Part shown: positions 35,468 through 45,176 of the stretch, piece by piece
Position numbering within the stretch: the stretch's first letter is position 1
How the letters are laid out: each line of letters opens with the position of its first letter
Source of the DNA: Planctomyces sp.
Lineage (GTDB): Bacteria > Planctomycetota > Planctomycetia > Planctomycetales > Planctomycetaceae
Length of the DNA: 64,000 bases
Assembly: GCA_019636235.1 (NCBI GenBank)
Contig: JAHBXW010000022.1
Coordinates: 25,068-89,067 of the forward strand
Direction: 5' to 3'
Made by a program: the position numbers and the translations under genes
The notes under the pieces: model-generated
Seen by the model: only the letters and a program-made list of their open reading frames with translations
What the model was told of the DNA's origin: nothing
Database searches by the model: none

Positions 35468-36634
35468 TCAAACCGCCCGCGACGGGTTTGTCGGCGTCGC
35501 GCTCGGCGACTGCCCCTCGCCCCCCATCAGTATCGCCATCCAGCGCGTGTCGTCCGTCACCTCCAGCGCCACCTTGAACGCCATCGTCAGCGGCACCGAG
35601 ATCAGCATCCCCACCGGCCCCAGCACCCAGCCCCAGAACACCAGCGACAGGAACACGACCAGCGTCGAAATGCCCAGCCCCCGCCCCATCCACTTGGGCT
35701 CGACGTAGTAGCCGATGACCCCGTTCGTGATCAAAATCAGCGTCGCCGCGCCCAGCATCAGCCCGAAGCCGCCCCCCGGCTGCAGCAGCGCCATCATCAC
35801 CGGCGGCACGCCCGCGAGAATCGACCCGATGTTCGGGATGTAGTTCAACAGAAACGCCAGCAGACCCCACAACAGCGCGAATTCCACCCCCATCAGCCAC
35901 AGCCCCAGGGCGACCACGCAACCTGTCACAAAGCTCGTCAATGTTTTGATCGCCATGTAGCGGTTCACTTCCTCGGCGATCTTCGACAGCTCGGCAAACC
36001 GGCGGTCGGCCTCCGGGGAGATCCGCCGCAGTTTGTCCGGCAGCGCCGATGCTTCCGCCACCAGGAACATCGCCGTCACCAGGATCATCAACAACTGGCT
36101 CAACAGCCCCCCCGCCGTCCGCATCGCCGACATCACCTGCTGCATCACGGCATCCGGGTTCGTCCAGCCCTCCCACAGGCTCCGCACATCGCCGATCTGC
36201 AGGCCCTGCAACCACGAGTGGTCGGAGATCAGCCCTTCAACCCACGAGTCCCACTGCAGGGCCAACTGCTCCGCTCGCGGCTCGTACAACGACGGCCACT
36301 CCCGCGCAAAGCGGTTGATCGCCCCCAGGATCAGGGAGCCGAACATCAGGAACCCGACCGCCAGCAGCAACAGCACCACCAGCAGCGACACGCCCCGCGA
36401 AAACCCCCTGCGCCGCAGGCCGCTGAGCGGAGGACCGCTCAGCACCGCGAGAAACACGGCCAGCAGAAACGGCACGATGATCGTCGAAGCCGCTTTCATT
36501 CCCGCAACCACGACGACGAATGCGGCGCTTGCGATCACCGCCCGCACGCCCGGCCCATAACCCTGTACGGGGCGAGGCGGGACGACGGGCGCCAGACGCG
36601 AGAGCTGCGATGCGGGATGCTCCGGACCTTCCAC
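35468..36634 (-). CDS. AI-2E/PerM-family membrane protein
   Basis: 388 residues. Hydrophobic spans: about 30-65 (two), 80-105, then a soluble region (about 110-170), and a C-terminal group at 180-360. LLNYIPNIGSILAGVPPVMMALL and GYYVEPKWMGRGLGISTLVVFLSL are the conserved blocks of the AI-2E transporter (PerM/YdiK) family. Functions include AI-2 export and Na+/H+ antiport, but most members are uncharacterised. The start is GTG at 36634, supported by GAGGAA 8 nt upstream. Confidence 0.88.
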   Translation of the reverse strand: MEGPEHPASQLSRLAPVVPPRPVQGYGPGVRAVIASAAFVVVVAGMKAASTIIVPFLLAVFLAVLSGPPLSGLRRRGFSRGVSLLVVLLLLAVGFLMFGSLILGAINRFAREWPSLYEPRAEQLALQWDSWVEGLISDHSWLQGLQIGDVRSLWEGWTNPDAVMQQVMSAMRTAGGLLSQLLMILVTAMFLVAEASALPDKLRRISPEADRRFAELSKIAEEVNRYMAIKTLTSFVTGCVVALGLWLMGVEFALLWGLLAFLLNYIPNIGSILAGVPPVMMALLQPGGGFGLMLGAATLILITNGVIGYYVEPKWMGRGLGISTLVVFLSLVFWGWVLGPVGMLISVPLTMAFKVALEVTDDTRWMAILMGGEGQSPSATPTNPSRAV

Positions 36635-36832
36635 GGCAGTGGTTCCTCAGCGGTCTGCGATTCTGACGCCGACGACGGCGCGGGATGGTACCCCGGCGGG
36701 CGGTTGCGAAACCATGCGGATTCCATCTCCCCCGCCCGCGGGGCCGGCGTAAAATTGCTCTGGCGCGCGGAGCTCGCCGTCGACGGGGCGTCGACGCGAT
36801 TCCCCTTCCCCGCCAGACAGGAAACCCGATCG

Positions 36833-37123
36833 ATGATGTTTGCCGCCGCTCCTTCCATTGTCCGTACGCTCGCGCTGCTTGGCGGGCGGAGGCTGCTGTC
36901 GCGCCTGGGACCGGGAGCGGCAACGGCGTCCCGCTTGAAGAATGGCCGGCTGAACGGGCTGTTCCTTGGACTGGCGATCCTTTACACGCTGTGGCCCATC
37001 GACTTCATCCCGGATGCGATTCCGCTGCTGGGCTGGCTGGACGATGGCCTCGTCCTGTGGCTGGGACTGCGCGCCGCCTGGGCGCGGAGGTCAACGGCGT
37101 TCGCCGGTCGGACGGCCAACTGA
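36833..37123 (+). CDS. DUF1232 (YkvA) small membrane protein
   Basis: 96 residues. The conserved DUF1232 block is LAILYTLWPIDFIPDAIPLL followed by GWLDDGLVLWLGL, covering most of the second half with one or two hydrophobic helices. Function is unknown in this family. ATG ATG at 36833-36838 opens the frame; AGGAAA lies upstream. Longer frames through this region are antisense shadows of the AI-2E gene. It is on the opposite strand, about 200 bp from that gene. Confidence 0.82.
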   Translation: MMFAAAPSIVRTLALLGGRRLLSRLGPGAATASRLKNGRLNGLFLGLAILYTLWPIDFIPDAIPLLGWLDDGLVLWLGLRAAWARRSTAFAGRTAN

Positions 37124-37298
37124 CGCTGATGCGGCTCTCCGTTCGCCCGGCGGACGCTCGCCGGCGCCCGCGACGCGCGGCGTCCCGAAGCATAGAATTC
37201 AACTCCCGGTCAGCCGCCGCGCTCCGCGGCGGCGCAGGCCGGCGGCCAGTCGTCATCGTGAACTCTGCCGCCCCGCGTCAAACAGGAATGGTCTGCTC

Positions 37299-38405
37299 GT
37301 GGCACGCGTGGTTCTCGCAATGAGCGGCGGCGTCGACAGCTCCGCCTCGGCCTGGCTGCTGCGGCAGCAGGGGCACGAGGTGATCGGGCTGTTCATGCGT
37401 TCCGGCGCGAACGAGGAAACGCAGTGCCGTCCGGGCGAGCTGCCGGTGCTGGCGTTGAAGCCGCACCACCAGGGTTGCTGCAGCGCTTCCGACGCGGCCG
37501 ATGCGCGGCGCGTCGCCGACCGGCTCGATATTCCGTTCCACGCGCTGAACTTCCGGGACGACTTCGGGCGGATCAAGGACTACTTCGCGGACGAGTACCT
37601 GGCGGGCCGCACGCCGAATCCCTGCGTGATGTGCAACATCTGGCTGAAGTTCGGCCGCCTGTGGGAGTTCGCCCGCCAGGTTGACGCCGACTTCATCGCC
37701 ACCGGACACTATGCCCGCGTCGCGCCCGGCCCGGACGGCGGGCTGGCGCTTGTCCGCGGACGCGACGCCGCCAAGGACCAGTCCTACGTGCTGTTCGGCA
37801 TCCGTCGCGACCTGCTGCCCAACATTCAGTTTCCGGTGGGCGACCGTTCCAAGCCCGAAATCCGTGACCTCGCGCGCGAGGCCGGCATTCAAACGGCCGA
37901 CAAGCCCGACAGCCAGGAGATCTGCTTCATCCCGGACAACGACTACTCCGGCTTCCTCGGACGCTTCCGCGGGCCGCAGGAGACCGCCGGCGACATCGTC
38001 GACACAGCCGGCCGCGTCCTCGGCCAGCATCAGGGATACCAGTCCTACACGATCGGGCAGCGCAAGGGGCTGGGCCTGGCCTTCGGCGAACCGCGCTACG
38101 TCGTGCGGATCGAACCCGAGACGCGCCGCGTCGTGATCGGCACGCGCGATGAGCTCGGACGGCGCGAACTGACGGCCGACCGCCTGAACTGGCTCGTTGA
38201 TCCGCCCGCCGCGGCCCTGCGCTGCACGGCGCAGATCCGGTATCAGCACACCCCAGCCGAGTGCACGGCGGAAGTCATCGACAAGGATCGTCTGCAGGTG
38301 ACGTTCGACGATCCTCAGTTCGGAATCGCCCCCGGCCAGGCGGTCGTGCTGTATGACGGGGACCGCGTGCTGGGCGGCGGTTGGATCCGGTCGTCGGGGG
38401 AGTGA
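37299..38405 (+). CDS. mnmA: tRNA-specific 2-thiouridylase MnmA
   Basis: 368 residues; thiolates U34 of tRNA for Lys, Glu and Gln using ATP and a persulphide donor. PP-loop LAMSGGVDSSASAWLL at the N-terminus, catalytic Cys in TPNPCVMCN, GHYARV, and the second catalytic Cys in SQEICFIP; then GRVLGQHQGYQSYTIGQRKGLGL. All are standard, and length is normal. The frame starts at GTG 37299 (M-ARVVLAMSGG) because that gives the expected N-terminus; an AGGA is 11 nt upstream, somewhat far. TAGAAT at 37193-37198 may be its -10 box. Confidence 0.93.
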   Translation: MARVVLAMSGGVDSSASAWLLRQQGHEVIGLFMRSGANEETQCRPGELPVLALKPHHQGCCSASDAADARRVADRLDIPFHALNFRDDFGRIKDYFADEYLAGRTPNPCVMCNIWLKFGRLWEFARQVDADFIATGHYARVAPGPDGGLALVRGRDAAKDQSYVLFGIRRDLLPNIQFPVGDRSKPEIRDLAREAGIQTADKPDSQEICFIPDNDYSGFLGRFRGPQETAGDIVDTAGRVLGQHQGYQSYTIGQRKGLGLAFGEPRYVVRIEPETRRVVIGTRDELGRRELTADRLNWLVDPPAAALRCTAQIRYQHTPAECTAEVIDKDRLQVTFDDPQFGIAPGQAVVLYDGDRVLGGGWIRSSGE

Positions 38406-38411
38406 CGGCTC

Positions 38412-38417
38412 GGGAGG
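38412..38417 (+). promoter_or_regulatory. Strong ribosome-binding site of the frameshifted gene
   Basis: GGGAGG 4 nt before GTG 38422 fixes the true start of the split gene and shows that the upstream frame is translated. It is why I treat the frame break at 38506-38508 as a lesion rather than taking ATG 38466 as the start. Confidence 0.6.
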
Positions 38418-38421
38418 TCGC

Positions 38422-38987
38422 GTGATTCCGGCTGCGCTCAAGGAGAAGCTGCGTGTATTGGCGGAATGCGGCCTGCGGTTGAATCCGGGCTTCGATTCGC
38501 GGGAGTTGTCGAGACCTGGGGCAGTGAAGCCTTTGAGGAGCCTGGCTTCGAGCTGGTTCTGGTCTGCCTGGGAACGGCCGAGGACGATCCGCCGTTCCGC
38601 GCCTGCTGCGACAATCTCTGGCATTTCGATACGGAGTGCATCGAAGGCCCAGGCAGCTACGCGCGCATTGCGCAGCGCATGTCGGAACTGACGCAAGGCT
38701 CGCTGCCGATCATCGATGTCGAAGACCATGTCGACGACAGCGCCGGCGAGGCGTGGCTGGAGTTCAAGTGCTTCGGGCGGCCAGTCCACATCGACCTTGA
38801 ATTCAGCGACGACTGGGTGGACGTCGCTGTTTTCAGTGCGTTCGCGGGTCTGCTCGCCCAGCACGATCCGGGAAAACTGTACTTCCTGTGCGATCTGGAC
38901 GGGCAGGACTGCGTGATTGGATGCCTGACGCGCGCACGGTTTGAGAAACTGCGGGCCCTGGGGTCCAACGTGCATGAACTGTCATAG
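38422..38987 (+). pseudogene. Conserved hypothetical protein split by a one-base frameshift
   Basis: The frame from GTG 38422 has a strong GGGAGG (38412-38417) and encodes a natural-looking IPAALKEKLRVLAECGLRLN, then PGFDSREL. Around 38506-38508 the coherent protein moves to a second frame, which continues VETWGSEAFEEPGFELVLV and later CDNLWHFDTECIEGPGSY, to a stop at 38987. One missing base near 38507 explains both frames. The rejoined product would be about 188 residues, with a C-terminal DCVIGCLTRARFEKLRALG. I do not recognise a family. Either the gene is newly inactivated or the assembly has an error; a shortened form from ATG 38466 is the alternative. Confidence 0.65.
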
Positions 38988-39111
38988 ACGTGAATGGCGG
39001 AAGGCGATTGCTTGCAACGAGAAGGCTGGAGGTCGCAGGCGGGCGTCGTCGCGGTTGCGGGCCGGGCGCCGCTCGGGCACACTCGTCTCCGTCCCCTTCG
39101 GAGCTTCCCGC

Positions 39112-40167
39112 ATGATCCGTCTCCGTTCCGCCGCGTGCCTGCTGTGCGTCGCCCTGTGCCCGTTCCTGACCGCCGAAGAGCCGGCGGAGACGCCTGTCGT
39201 GACGGGCACCGCTCTCGACCGGCTCGGCGACACGCCCCCCGCGCCGCCCCCTGGCTATCCGTCCTCCTCCGCCGCCCTGCTGGCCGTCCAGCTTGGGATG
39301 GTCCCGACGGTCGACATGAAGCCGGAGCTGCCGGCGGATGTGGAACTCGAGTCGGATGTGAAGTACGGACGGGTCGGCGAACGGGACTTGCTGTTGGACG
39401 TGTATCGCCCCAAGGACCAATCCGAGCCCTTGCCGTTGCTCGTGTTCATCCACGGCGGCGGCTGGCGCGGCGGGAACAAGGCGGATTACAGGGTGTACGC
39501 CGTGCACTTCGCACAGCGGGGGTATGTCGTGGCGTCGGTGGGCTACCGGCTGTCAGGCGAGGCGCAGTACCCGGCGGCGGTGCACGATGTGAAGTGCGCG
39601 ATCCGCTGGCTGCGGTCCCAGGCGGCCGAACTGAAGATCGACCCCGACCGGATCGGTGTCGTGGGGGGCTCGGCCGGCGGGCATCTGGCGATGATGATCG
39701 GCTACTCGGCTGACGTTCCGGAACTCGACGGCGACGGAGGGTCGCCCGGCGTCAGCAGCCGCGTGCAGGCGGTGGTGAACATCTACGGCCCCTGCGACCT
39801 GACAACCGACTTCGTCCGGGAGAACGCGGCCGCGAAAAACCTCTGTCGCGGATTCTTCGGCGGCGAAGTGGACGAGTTGCTCAGCGTCTACCAGCAGGCG
39901 TCGCCGATCACGCACCTCACCGCCGACGATCCCCCCACGCTGATCCTGCACGGGACGACCGACGACGTCGTGCCGATCGACCAGTCGGACATTCTCTCGG
40001 CCCGGCTGCAGGAGCTGGAGATTCCGTATGTCTACGACCGGCTGCCCGGATGGCCGCACACGATGGACCTGACGCAGGCATGCAACGACCGGGCGAAGTG
40101 GTTCATGGACCGGTTTCTGGATGCGACGCTGAAGCCGGCGCCGGAATCCCGCTCCAGCCAACCATGA
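39112..40167 (+). CDS. Secreted alpha/beta hydrolase, esterase type
   Basis: 351 residues with an N-terminal signal peptide (LRSAACLLCVALCPFLTAEE). The mature enzyme has the oxyanion motif FIHGGGWRGG, the nucleophile Ser in VGGSAGGHLA, the Asp in LHGTTDDVVP, and the His in LPGWPHTMDL: a complete Ser-Asp-His triad in the order of carboxylesterase/lipase BD-FAE-like and acetylxylan-type esterases. The ATG at 39112 is the first Met before the signal peptide; longer frames are rejected. Likely exported to hydrolyse esters of polysaccharides or other substrates. Its stop faces that of the VIT-VWA gene, with a palindrome between. Confidence 0.88.
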   Translation: MIRLRSAACLLCVALCPFLTAEEPAETPVVTGTALDRLGDTPPAPPPGYPSSSAALLAVQLGMVPTVDMKPELPADVELESDVKYGRVGERDLLLDVYRPKDQSEPLPLLVFIHGGGWRGGNKADYRVYAVHFAQRGYVVASVGYRLSGEAQYPAAVHDVKCAIRWLRSQAAELKIDPDRIGVVGGSAGGHLAMMIGYSADVPELDGDGGSPGVSSRVQAVVNIYGPCDLTTDFVRENAAAKNLCRGFFGGEVDELLSVYQQASPITHLTADDPPTLILHGTTDDVVPIDQSDILSARLQELEIPYVYDRLPGWPHTMDLTQACNDRAKWFMDRFLDATLKPAPESRSSQP

Positions 40168-40191
40168 GCCCAGGGGGGGCGCCCCCTGGGC
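40168..40191. terminator. Perfect 10-bp palindrome between convergent genes
   Basis: GCCCAGGGGG-GGCG-CCCCCTGGGC begins right after the esterase stop and lies 12 bp from the VIT-VWA stop. A bidirectional terminator is likely, although no T-run follows. Confidence 0.6.
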
Positions 40192-40203
40192 GTCGCGATC
40201 CCT

Positions 40204-42474
40204 TCACTTGATCAGGTACGCCTGACCTCGCAACTGGATCAGCAGTTCCTCGTCCGCCGACTGGCTCGACAACAGCTGGTTCTCGTCGGCCGAATTGGCG
40301 GCGACCAATTTGAAGTAGTCGTCGCTGTACCGTTCCACGACGGTGAACTTCGCCGTGTCCTTCTCGACATCCAGTTCCGCCGTTTCCGGCGTCACGACGA
40401 TCCTGCCGCGACGGTACAGCGCCTTCGAACCGACGTTGCGCACCGACTCGACGACGACGAGCCGATCGGTCGCCGCATCGATGTAGGCCGGCGAGGCAGC
40501 CGGCGCGGCCGGGCCGCTCGATCGTCCCGCGAACCCGCCCGACGACAGCGGTCGATTCGCCGCCTTGAAGTCCTGCTTCGACGACCGCTGCGCGACGCCC
40601 GCGGCGCCACCGGACTGCGAAAGCAGCTCCCGCACCGCGTGATCCGCGAGATCGCGATTCTCCCGCGACGCCAGCCCTGGACGCATCGACTCATCCGCCA
40701 GAAACGACGTGTACGGCGTCAGGATGCCGTACTGGGTGGACAGCGTCACCAGTTCGTTCACGAGTTCCTGGTTGTGGCCGTTCAGGTCCAGTTCATCAAT
40801 GATCTCGCCGATCCGCCGCGCCGCCCATAGCGATTCGACGAACGCCAGCGAGGCGTCTCCCGACTTCGCGGCGAACTCCACGGGAAAGTCGAACGATTTC
40901 GGCTCTCCGTTGATCTTTCCGGCGATGCGCGCCTTGGCCGCTCCGGACGCGCGATAGCGGCCGACGACGACGACCTGCTCGCCTGCGAACAGGTCAAAGC
41001 TTCCCGCGGGATACACGCGGCTGACCGGCGCCGGCCCGGACCAGGGGCCGTCGAATTCGAAGGTCACCTGCACATCGGTCATCAGGGGCGAGCTGATCCG
41101 GCTGGCGACGCGGCCCACCGAAGTTTCGATGTCCTCATCCGGCCGGACGTATTCGCTGGCGCCGGAGTTGTCCCGCGAGATGCGGTCCAGCAGCCGGCTG
41201 TTGACGTCATAGCCCACGCCGAAGCTCAGTATGCGAGCCCGGACTTTGTTGGCGTCCTTCGAGGCGGCGGCGATCTTCGCTTCCCCCGTCTCGCCAACTG
41301 TCGGCAGGCCGTCCGTCAGAAACAGGACGTAGGAAGGCCGCTTGTCGTCTTTGAGCTGCCCCAGGGCCGTCGTCAGCGCGCCATGAATGTTCGTGCCGCC
41401 GCCGGCATACAGGCCGTCGACATAGTTGGCGGCCGCCTGTCGCGTCTCCGCGGTGAATCGTTCCAGCTCGGGACGGAAGGATTCCACGGCCGAATCGTAG
41501 GCGACGATGTTGAACAGATCCCCCTCGCGAAGTCCGTTGAGGACGGTCTTCAGAGCGTTGCGGGCCTGCTCGATCTTCGGGCCAGACATGCTGCCCGACT
41601 TGTCGACGACGAACACAATCGTCCTGGCCGGCGGAGCCTCGTTGCCGGCGGGAATCTGCGGGCTGGTCAGCAGCAGGAAGTAGCCTTCTTCCCCTTCGGT
41701 GGGGCGATGGCTGAGCAGGCTGGTCCCCAGTTCGCCGGGCTGAACGTCGAAGAACAGGCGGAAGTCGGACGCGGGGACTTCGCCGGCGCGCTCGAACGTG
41801 ACGATGGCGTGCTTGCCGTCGGGCCGCTGGATGTTGACCGGGTGCGTCGGGCTGTAGAGGCTCTTGATCTCAACGCCGCTCTCGATGGCGAACCGCAGGT
41901 TCAGTTTTTCCAGCGGCTTGCTGGTGAACCGCGCCGTGGCGAGAGGGAACAGGATCTCGGTGAGCGACTGGTATTTGCGGAGCAGCTGCTTGTATTCGAT
42001 GACGACCTTGCGTTCGGCGCCGGGCGGAATCGGGAACACGCTGGTCTGGAACATGCCCTGCCCCATCCATTCCAGCAGGGCCGGATCCTTGTTCGACCGG
42101 ACGATCTGCTCGTAGCGGCGGCGGGCCTCCTCCTTCGACAGGAGCTGCGCCGGATATTCCTTGCCGTCGACGAGCAGCGTCAGGCGGTCGATTGCGCCGT
42201 CGTAAGGCAGCGGGAACAGGAACTGGGCCTCGATCGGCGAACTGCCGTTGTTGACGAACGTCTGCGCGACCTGCACGCGGGCGACCTGGTCGGTGATCCG
42301 CGCATCGACATTGAGTTCTCTGATCGAGTACTCAGCCTGCGGCTGCGGGACGGGGCGGGGAATCGGCCTCGGCAGGGGAACCGGTTGACTGGTGATCAGC
42401 ACCACCTGAGCCCACCCACAGGTTGCCCAGCTTGCCACGAGAAACCCGAACAGCGCAACGGTCCGGCGAAGCAT
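40204..42474 (-). CDS. Secreted VIT and von Willebrand A domain protein
   Basis: 756 residues. Signal peptide (LFGFLVASWATCGWAQ), VIT domain (about 45-170, EYSIRELNVDARITDQVARV), then a VWA domain from about 284. The MIDAS is complete: DKSGSMSG (291-298), Thr in GGGTNIHGAL, Asp in LFLTDGLPTV. After it come beta-rich sequence and LNGHNQELVNELVTLSTQYGI, found in the bacterial VIT-VWA family. The tail is Ser/Gly/Ala-rich. In eukaryotes VIT-VWA proteins are inter-alpha-trypsin inhibitor heavy chains; bacterial roles are unknown but extracellular adhesion is plausible. No protease or kinase gene is next to it. Confidence 0.88.
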   Translation of the reverse strand: MLRRTVALFGFLVASWATCGWAQVVLITSQPVPLPRPIPRPVPQPQAEYSIRELNVDARITDQVARVQVAQTFVNNGSSPIEAQFLFPLPYDGAIDRLTLLVDGKEYPAQLLSKEEARRRYEQIVRSNKDPALLEWMGQGMFQTSVFPIPPGAERKVVIEYKQLLRKYQSLTEILFPLATARFTSKPLEKLNLRFAIESGVEIKSLYSPTHPVNIQRPDGKHAIVTFERAGEVPASDFRLFFDVQPGELGTSLLSHRPTEGEEGYFLLLTSPQIPAGNEAPPARTIVFVVDKSGSMSGPKIEQARNALKTVLNGLREGDLFNIVAYDSAVESFRPELERFTAETRQAAANYVDGLYAGGGTNIHGALTTALGQLKDDKRPSYVLFLTDGLPTVGETGEAKIAAASKDANKVRARILSFGVGYDVNSRLLDRISRDNSGASEYVRPDEDIETSVGRVASRISSPLMTDVQVTFEFDGPWSGPAPVSRVYPAGSFDLFAGEQVVVVGRYRASGAAKARIAGKINGEPKSFDFPVEFAAKSGDASLAFVESLWAARRIGEIIDELDLNGHNQELVNELVTLSTQYGILTPYTSFLADESMRPGLASRENRDLADHAVRELLSQSGGAAGVAQRSSKQDFKAANRPLSSGGFAGRSSGPAAPAASPAYIDAATDRLVVVESVRNVGSKALYRRGRIVVTPETAELDVEKDTAKFTVVERYSDDYFKLVAANSADENQLLSSQSADEELLIQLRGQAYLIK

Positions 42475-42632
42475 GGTCCTGCTCCCAACTCAAGCTGCGA
42501 AACGCATCCGGCAGCCTCGCGAAAGGACGAGGCGCTGGCCCGCATGGAAGGATGACGTGGAGCGCTCCGGCACAGTTTCCGGGAATCCTGAGTCGCCGCC
42601 GATTTTCCGAAGAATTGCCGCGCTGGGCCGCG

Positions 42633-44024
42633 TCAGCCCGGGGCGTCGACTCCCAGCCGCTGCTGCCAGGCGGCCAGTCGCTCCCCGACCCGCGCCGGCC
42701 CCCCCGATCCTTCGCTGATCAGCGCCGCGGCCGCGTTCTTTGCCCCCAGCACGCCGAACACGTCCTCTTGAATCAGGGACGAGGCCTGCTGCAGATCAGC
42801 GAGCGGCAACTCGGCGAGACGACAGCCGCGGCCTTCGCATTCCGCGACCAGCCGACCCACGACCTCGTGCCCGGTGCGCATCGGGATGCCGCGCGCGATC
42901 AGGTATTCCATCAACACGGTCGCATCGAGGAACCCGTCATCCAGCCGTGCGGCGATGGCGTCGCGCTGCAACTGGGCGCCGGCGACGATCGACGGCGCGA
43001 TCGCCAGGCAGGCGGCGACCGTGTCGAGCGCGTCGAACATCGCCCGCTTGTCCTCCTGGAGGTCCCGGTTGTAGGCCAGCGGCAATCCCTTGATCAGGAC
43101 GAACAGCGTTTGTGCGGCGGCGATGACGCGCGCCGCCTTGCCGCGCACCAGCTCCAGAACGTCCGGATTCTTCTTCTGCGGCATGATGGATGAGCCGGTC
43201 GTGAAGGAGTCCGGCAGCTTGAGGAACCCGAACTCGGTCGTGTTCCACAGAATCCATTCCTCGGCCCACGTGGAGAGATGCGCGGCGATCAGCGCCAGGG
43301 CCGCCGTGAACTCCACCAGGAAATCCCGGTCGCTGGAGACGTCCAGACTGTTGAGCGCTGGCGCTTCGAACCCGAGGAGTTCGGCCGTGCGGCGGCGGTC
43401 GATCGGCAGGCTTGTGCCGGCCAGGGCGGCCGCGCCAAGCGGCGAAATGTTCACGCGCCGGCGGCAGTCGGCAAGCCGGTCGCGGTCCCGCTGAAACTTC
43501 TCGCAGTACGCCAGCCAGTAATGCGTCGCGACGACGGGCTGGGCCCGCTGCAAATGCGTGTAACCGGGAAGGATGACATCCAGGTCGTCCGGACCGCGGC
43601 GGACGAACGCCCGCTGCAGCTCCTGCAGTTGCAGGTCCAGGTGATCGATTGCGTCCCGGGTGTACAGCTTGAGGTCCGTCGACACCTGATCATTGCGGCT
43701 GCGGCCAGTGTGCAGCTTGCGGCCGACATCCCCCAGCCGGGCGACCAGCTCGCTTTCGATGTGCAGATGGATGTCTTCGAGTTCCGTGCGGAACTCCATC
43801 TTGCCATCGACGATGAGGCCGCCGATCGACTCCAGCTCGCGATCGATCGCCTGGAACTCCTCGGTCGTCAGCAGGCCGACCTCGGACAGCATCCGAGCGT
43901 GGGCGCGGGAGCCGCGGATATCGACGTCCGCCAGCCGGGCATCGAAGCTGATCGACTCGGTGAACGCCTCGACGAGGGCGTCGGTCGGTTGAGAGAAGCG
44001 GCCGGACCAGGCTTTGGCGGACAT
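42633..44024 (-). CDS. argH: Argininosuccinate lyase
   Basis: 463 residues; cleaves argininosuccinate to arginine and fumarate, the last step of arginine synthesis. Start [15 protein letters not shown] is typical, followed by [29 protein letters not shown], then [18 protein letters not shown] and the catalytic signature [20 protein letters not shown]-terminal GHEVVGRLV matches the family too. The ATG at 44024 is chosen; the longer frame back to 44192 adds unlikely sequence. It is divergent from the repeat-containing exported protein gene. No other arginine gene is nearby. Confidence 0.95.
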   Translation of the reverse strand: MSAKAWSGRFSQPTDALVEAFTESISFDARLADVDIRGSRAHARMLSEVGLLTTEEFQAIDRELESIGGLIVDGKMEFRTELEDIHLHIESELVARLGDVGRKLHTGRSRNDQVSTDLKLYTRDAIDHLDLQLQELQRAFVRRGPDDLDVILPGYTHLQRAQPVVATHYWLAYCEKFQRDRDRLADCRRRVNISPLGAAALAGTSLPIDRRRTAELLGFEAPALNSLDVSSDRDFLVEFTAALALIAAHLSTWAEEWILWNTTEFGFLKLPDSFTTGSSIMPQKKNPDVLELVRGKAARVIAAAQTLFVLIKGLPLAYNRDLQEDKRAMFDALDTVAACLAIAPSIVAGAQLQRDAIAARLDDGFLDATVLMEYLIARGIPMRTGHEVVGRLVAECEGRGCRLAELPLADLQQASSLIQEDVFGVLGAKNAAAALISEGSGGPARVGERLAAWQQRLGVDAPG

Positions 44025-44151
44025 CGAACAATGGCGGGAAGGACGGAGAGAACGGGAACGGGCGACCGGCCCGGAACGCGCAGCGAAAAGGAAACGCGAG
44101 TCCGCAAACCACACAATCGCAACATCTTGCGCAGTTTGCCTGCGTTGCCTT

Positions 44152-44181
44152 TTGACAGCGGTGCAATCCGTCCCGTAGCGT
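44152..44181 (+). promoter_or_regulatory. Promoter-like pair upstream of the exported protein gene
   Basis: A perfect TTGACA (44152-44157) with TAGCGT (44176-44181) after 18 nt, 40 bp before the ATG at 44222. The -10 hexamer matches only in part. Confidence 0.4.
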
Positions 44182-44221
44182 GACTGTTGCAACCCCGGTA
44201 GACAAGTCTCGTGAGTGTGTC

Positions 44222-45013
44222 ATGTTCCGACGTCATCGATTGCTGTCCTCTCCTGTTCCGTGCCGCCTGCTGCCGGGCATGGCCGCGCTGCTGGCCTCGT
44301 CCGGACTGGTCCTGACGGCCGCCTCCGCCGCGGAACGGGCGGGCGGAACGACGGTGTTCCTGGGCGAGGATGGCTCCGCGTGGACGGTTGTCGTCAGGCC
44401 CAAAGCGGCGCCCGCTTCCGAAGACGCCGGCCGCGTCGAAGTTCCCGCGCCGCCGGAACCAACGTCGTTGACTCCCGAGCCGCCCGCCGAAGCGTGCGTC
44501 GTCCCCGTGTCGGCCGTCGCGTTCCAGGACGACGCGGAGTCGCCCGGAGATGAAGAAGTTGACGCGTCGCTCGCGCTGCCGCCCAGCCCGTCGCTCGGTC
44601 CCGCGGCTGAAGAGACGTTCGGCATCGCCATCACTCCCGGAGGGCCGCGCAAGCTGCGTCCGGCTGGCCGCAGTTACGAGGACGCCTACCGGTCGATTCC
44701 CTTCAACCGCGCGGAGTACATCGCCAATCCCAGCTACCGCCACGATTCGGCGATGGAGCTGCTGTTCGGCGAACTGCGTCCGACGACGATCGTTCGCCAG
44801 GGGAGCGAAGGGGGCGTGGCGCCGCGTTCTGAGCCGTTCCTGCCGCCCCTGCCGTATCGGATGACTCCCAGCGAGGCGTGGGCGTATCCGCGCTCGTGGC
44901 CCGCGTTCGCGCCGTCGATGCCGTTCGGAATGACTCCCAGCGAAGCGTGGGCCTACCCGCGTTCCTGGTCCGCGTTCCCGGCCTTCGGGCTGGGCGAATG
45001 GGTTGTCCCGTAA
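44222..45013 (+). CDS. Exported protein with a 23-residue C-terminal tandem repeat
   Basis: 263 residues, no family recognised. The N-terminus (FRRHRLLSSPVPCRLLPG then MAALLASSGLVLTAASAAE) is a signal peptide. The middle is Pro/Ala/Glu-rich (to about 145), then RKLRPAGRSYEDAYRSIPF and RHDSAMELLFGELRPTTIV, which look ordered. The end is two tandem 23-residue units beginning MTPSEAWAYPRSW (44861-44929 and 44930-44998). Start ATG 44222; an in-frame ATG earlier (44180) would break the signal peptide. A terminator follows at 45055-45086. Function unknown. Confidence 0.7.
   Translation: MFRRHRLLSSPVPCRLLPGMAALLASSGLVLTAASAAERAGGTTVFLGEDGSAWTVVVRPKAAPASEDAGRVEVPAPPEPTSLTPEPPAEACVVPVSAVAFQDDAESPGDEEVDASLALPPSPSLGPAAEETFGIAITPGGPRKLRPAGRSYEDAYRSIPFNRAEYIANPSYRHDSAMELLFGELRPTTIVRQGSEGGVAPRSEPFLPPLPYRMTPSEAWAYPRSWPAFAPSMPFGMTPSEAWAYPRSWSAFPAFGLGEWVVP
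44861..44998 (+). repeat. Tandem 69-bp duplication within the exported protein gene
   Basis: Two copies of a 69-bp unit (44861-44929 and 44930-44998) encode MTPSEAWAYPRSW followed by (P/S)AF; the DNA differs at several third positions, so the duplication is not very recent. Confidence 0.75.
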
Positions 45014-45054
45014 CTGGCGCGGCCGCGGTTCGCGCGGCATGACATTCGCACCTG

Positions 45055-45086
45055 CAGGCCGGCGTCCCGGGCGACCGGCCTGTTTT
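45055..45086 (+). terminator. Rho-independent terminator after the exported protein gene
   Basis: CAGGCCGG (45055-45062) and CCGGCCTG (45075-45082) form a perfect 8-bp stem with a 12-nt loop, followed by TTTT. It separates this gene from the gluconokinase-like gene. Confidence 0.8.
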
Positions 45087-45176
45087 CATTTTGCCGCCGC
45101 CCCAGTGTGATCGGCGATGGCCCGACCATCCCGCGGGCAACCCCTGGAACGACAGCAATCGAGGAGCAGACTCGCG

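Noticed and set aside
38994..39713. Alternative plus frame over the esterase gene
   Set aside because: Out of frame with a complete signal peptide and catalytic triad.
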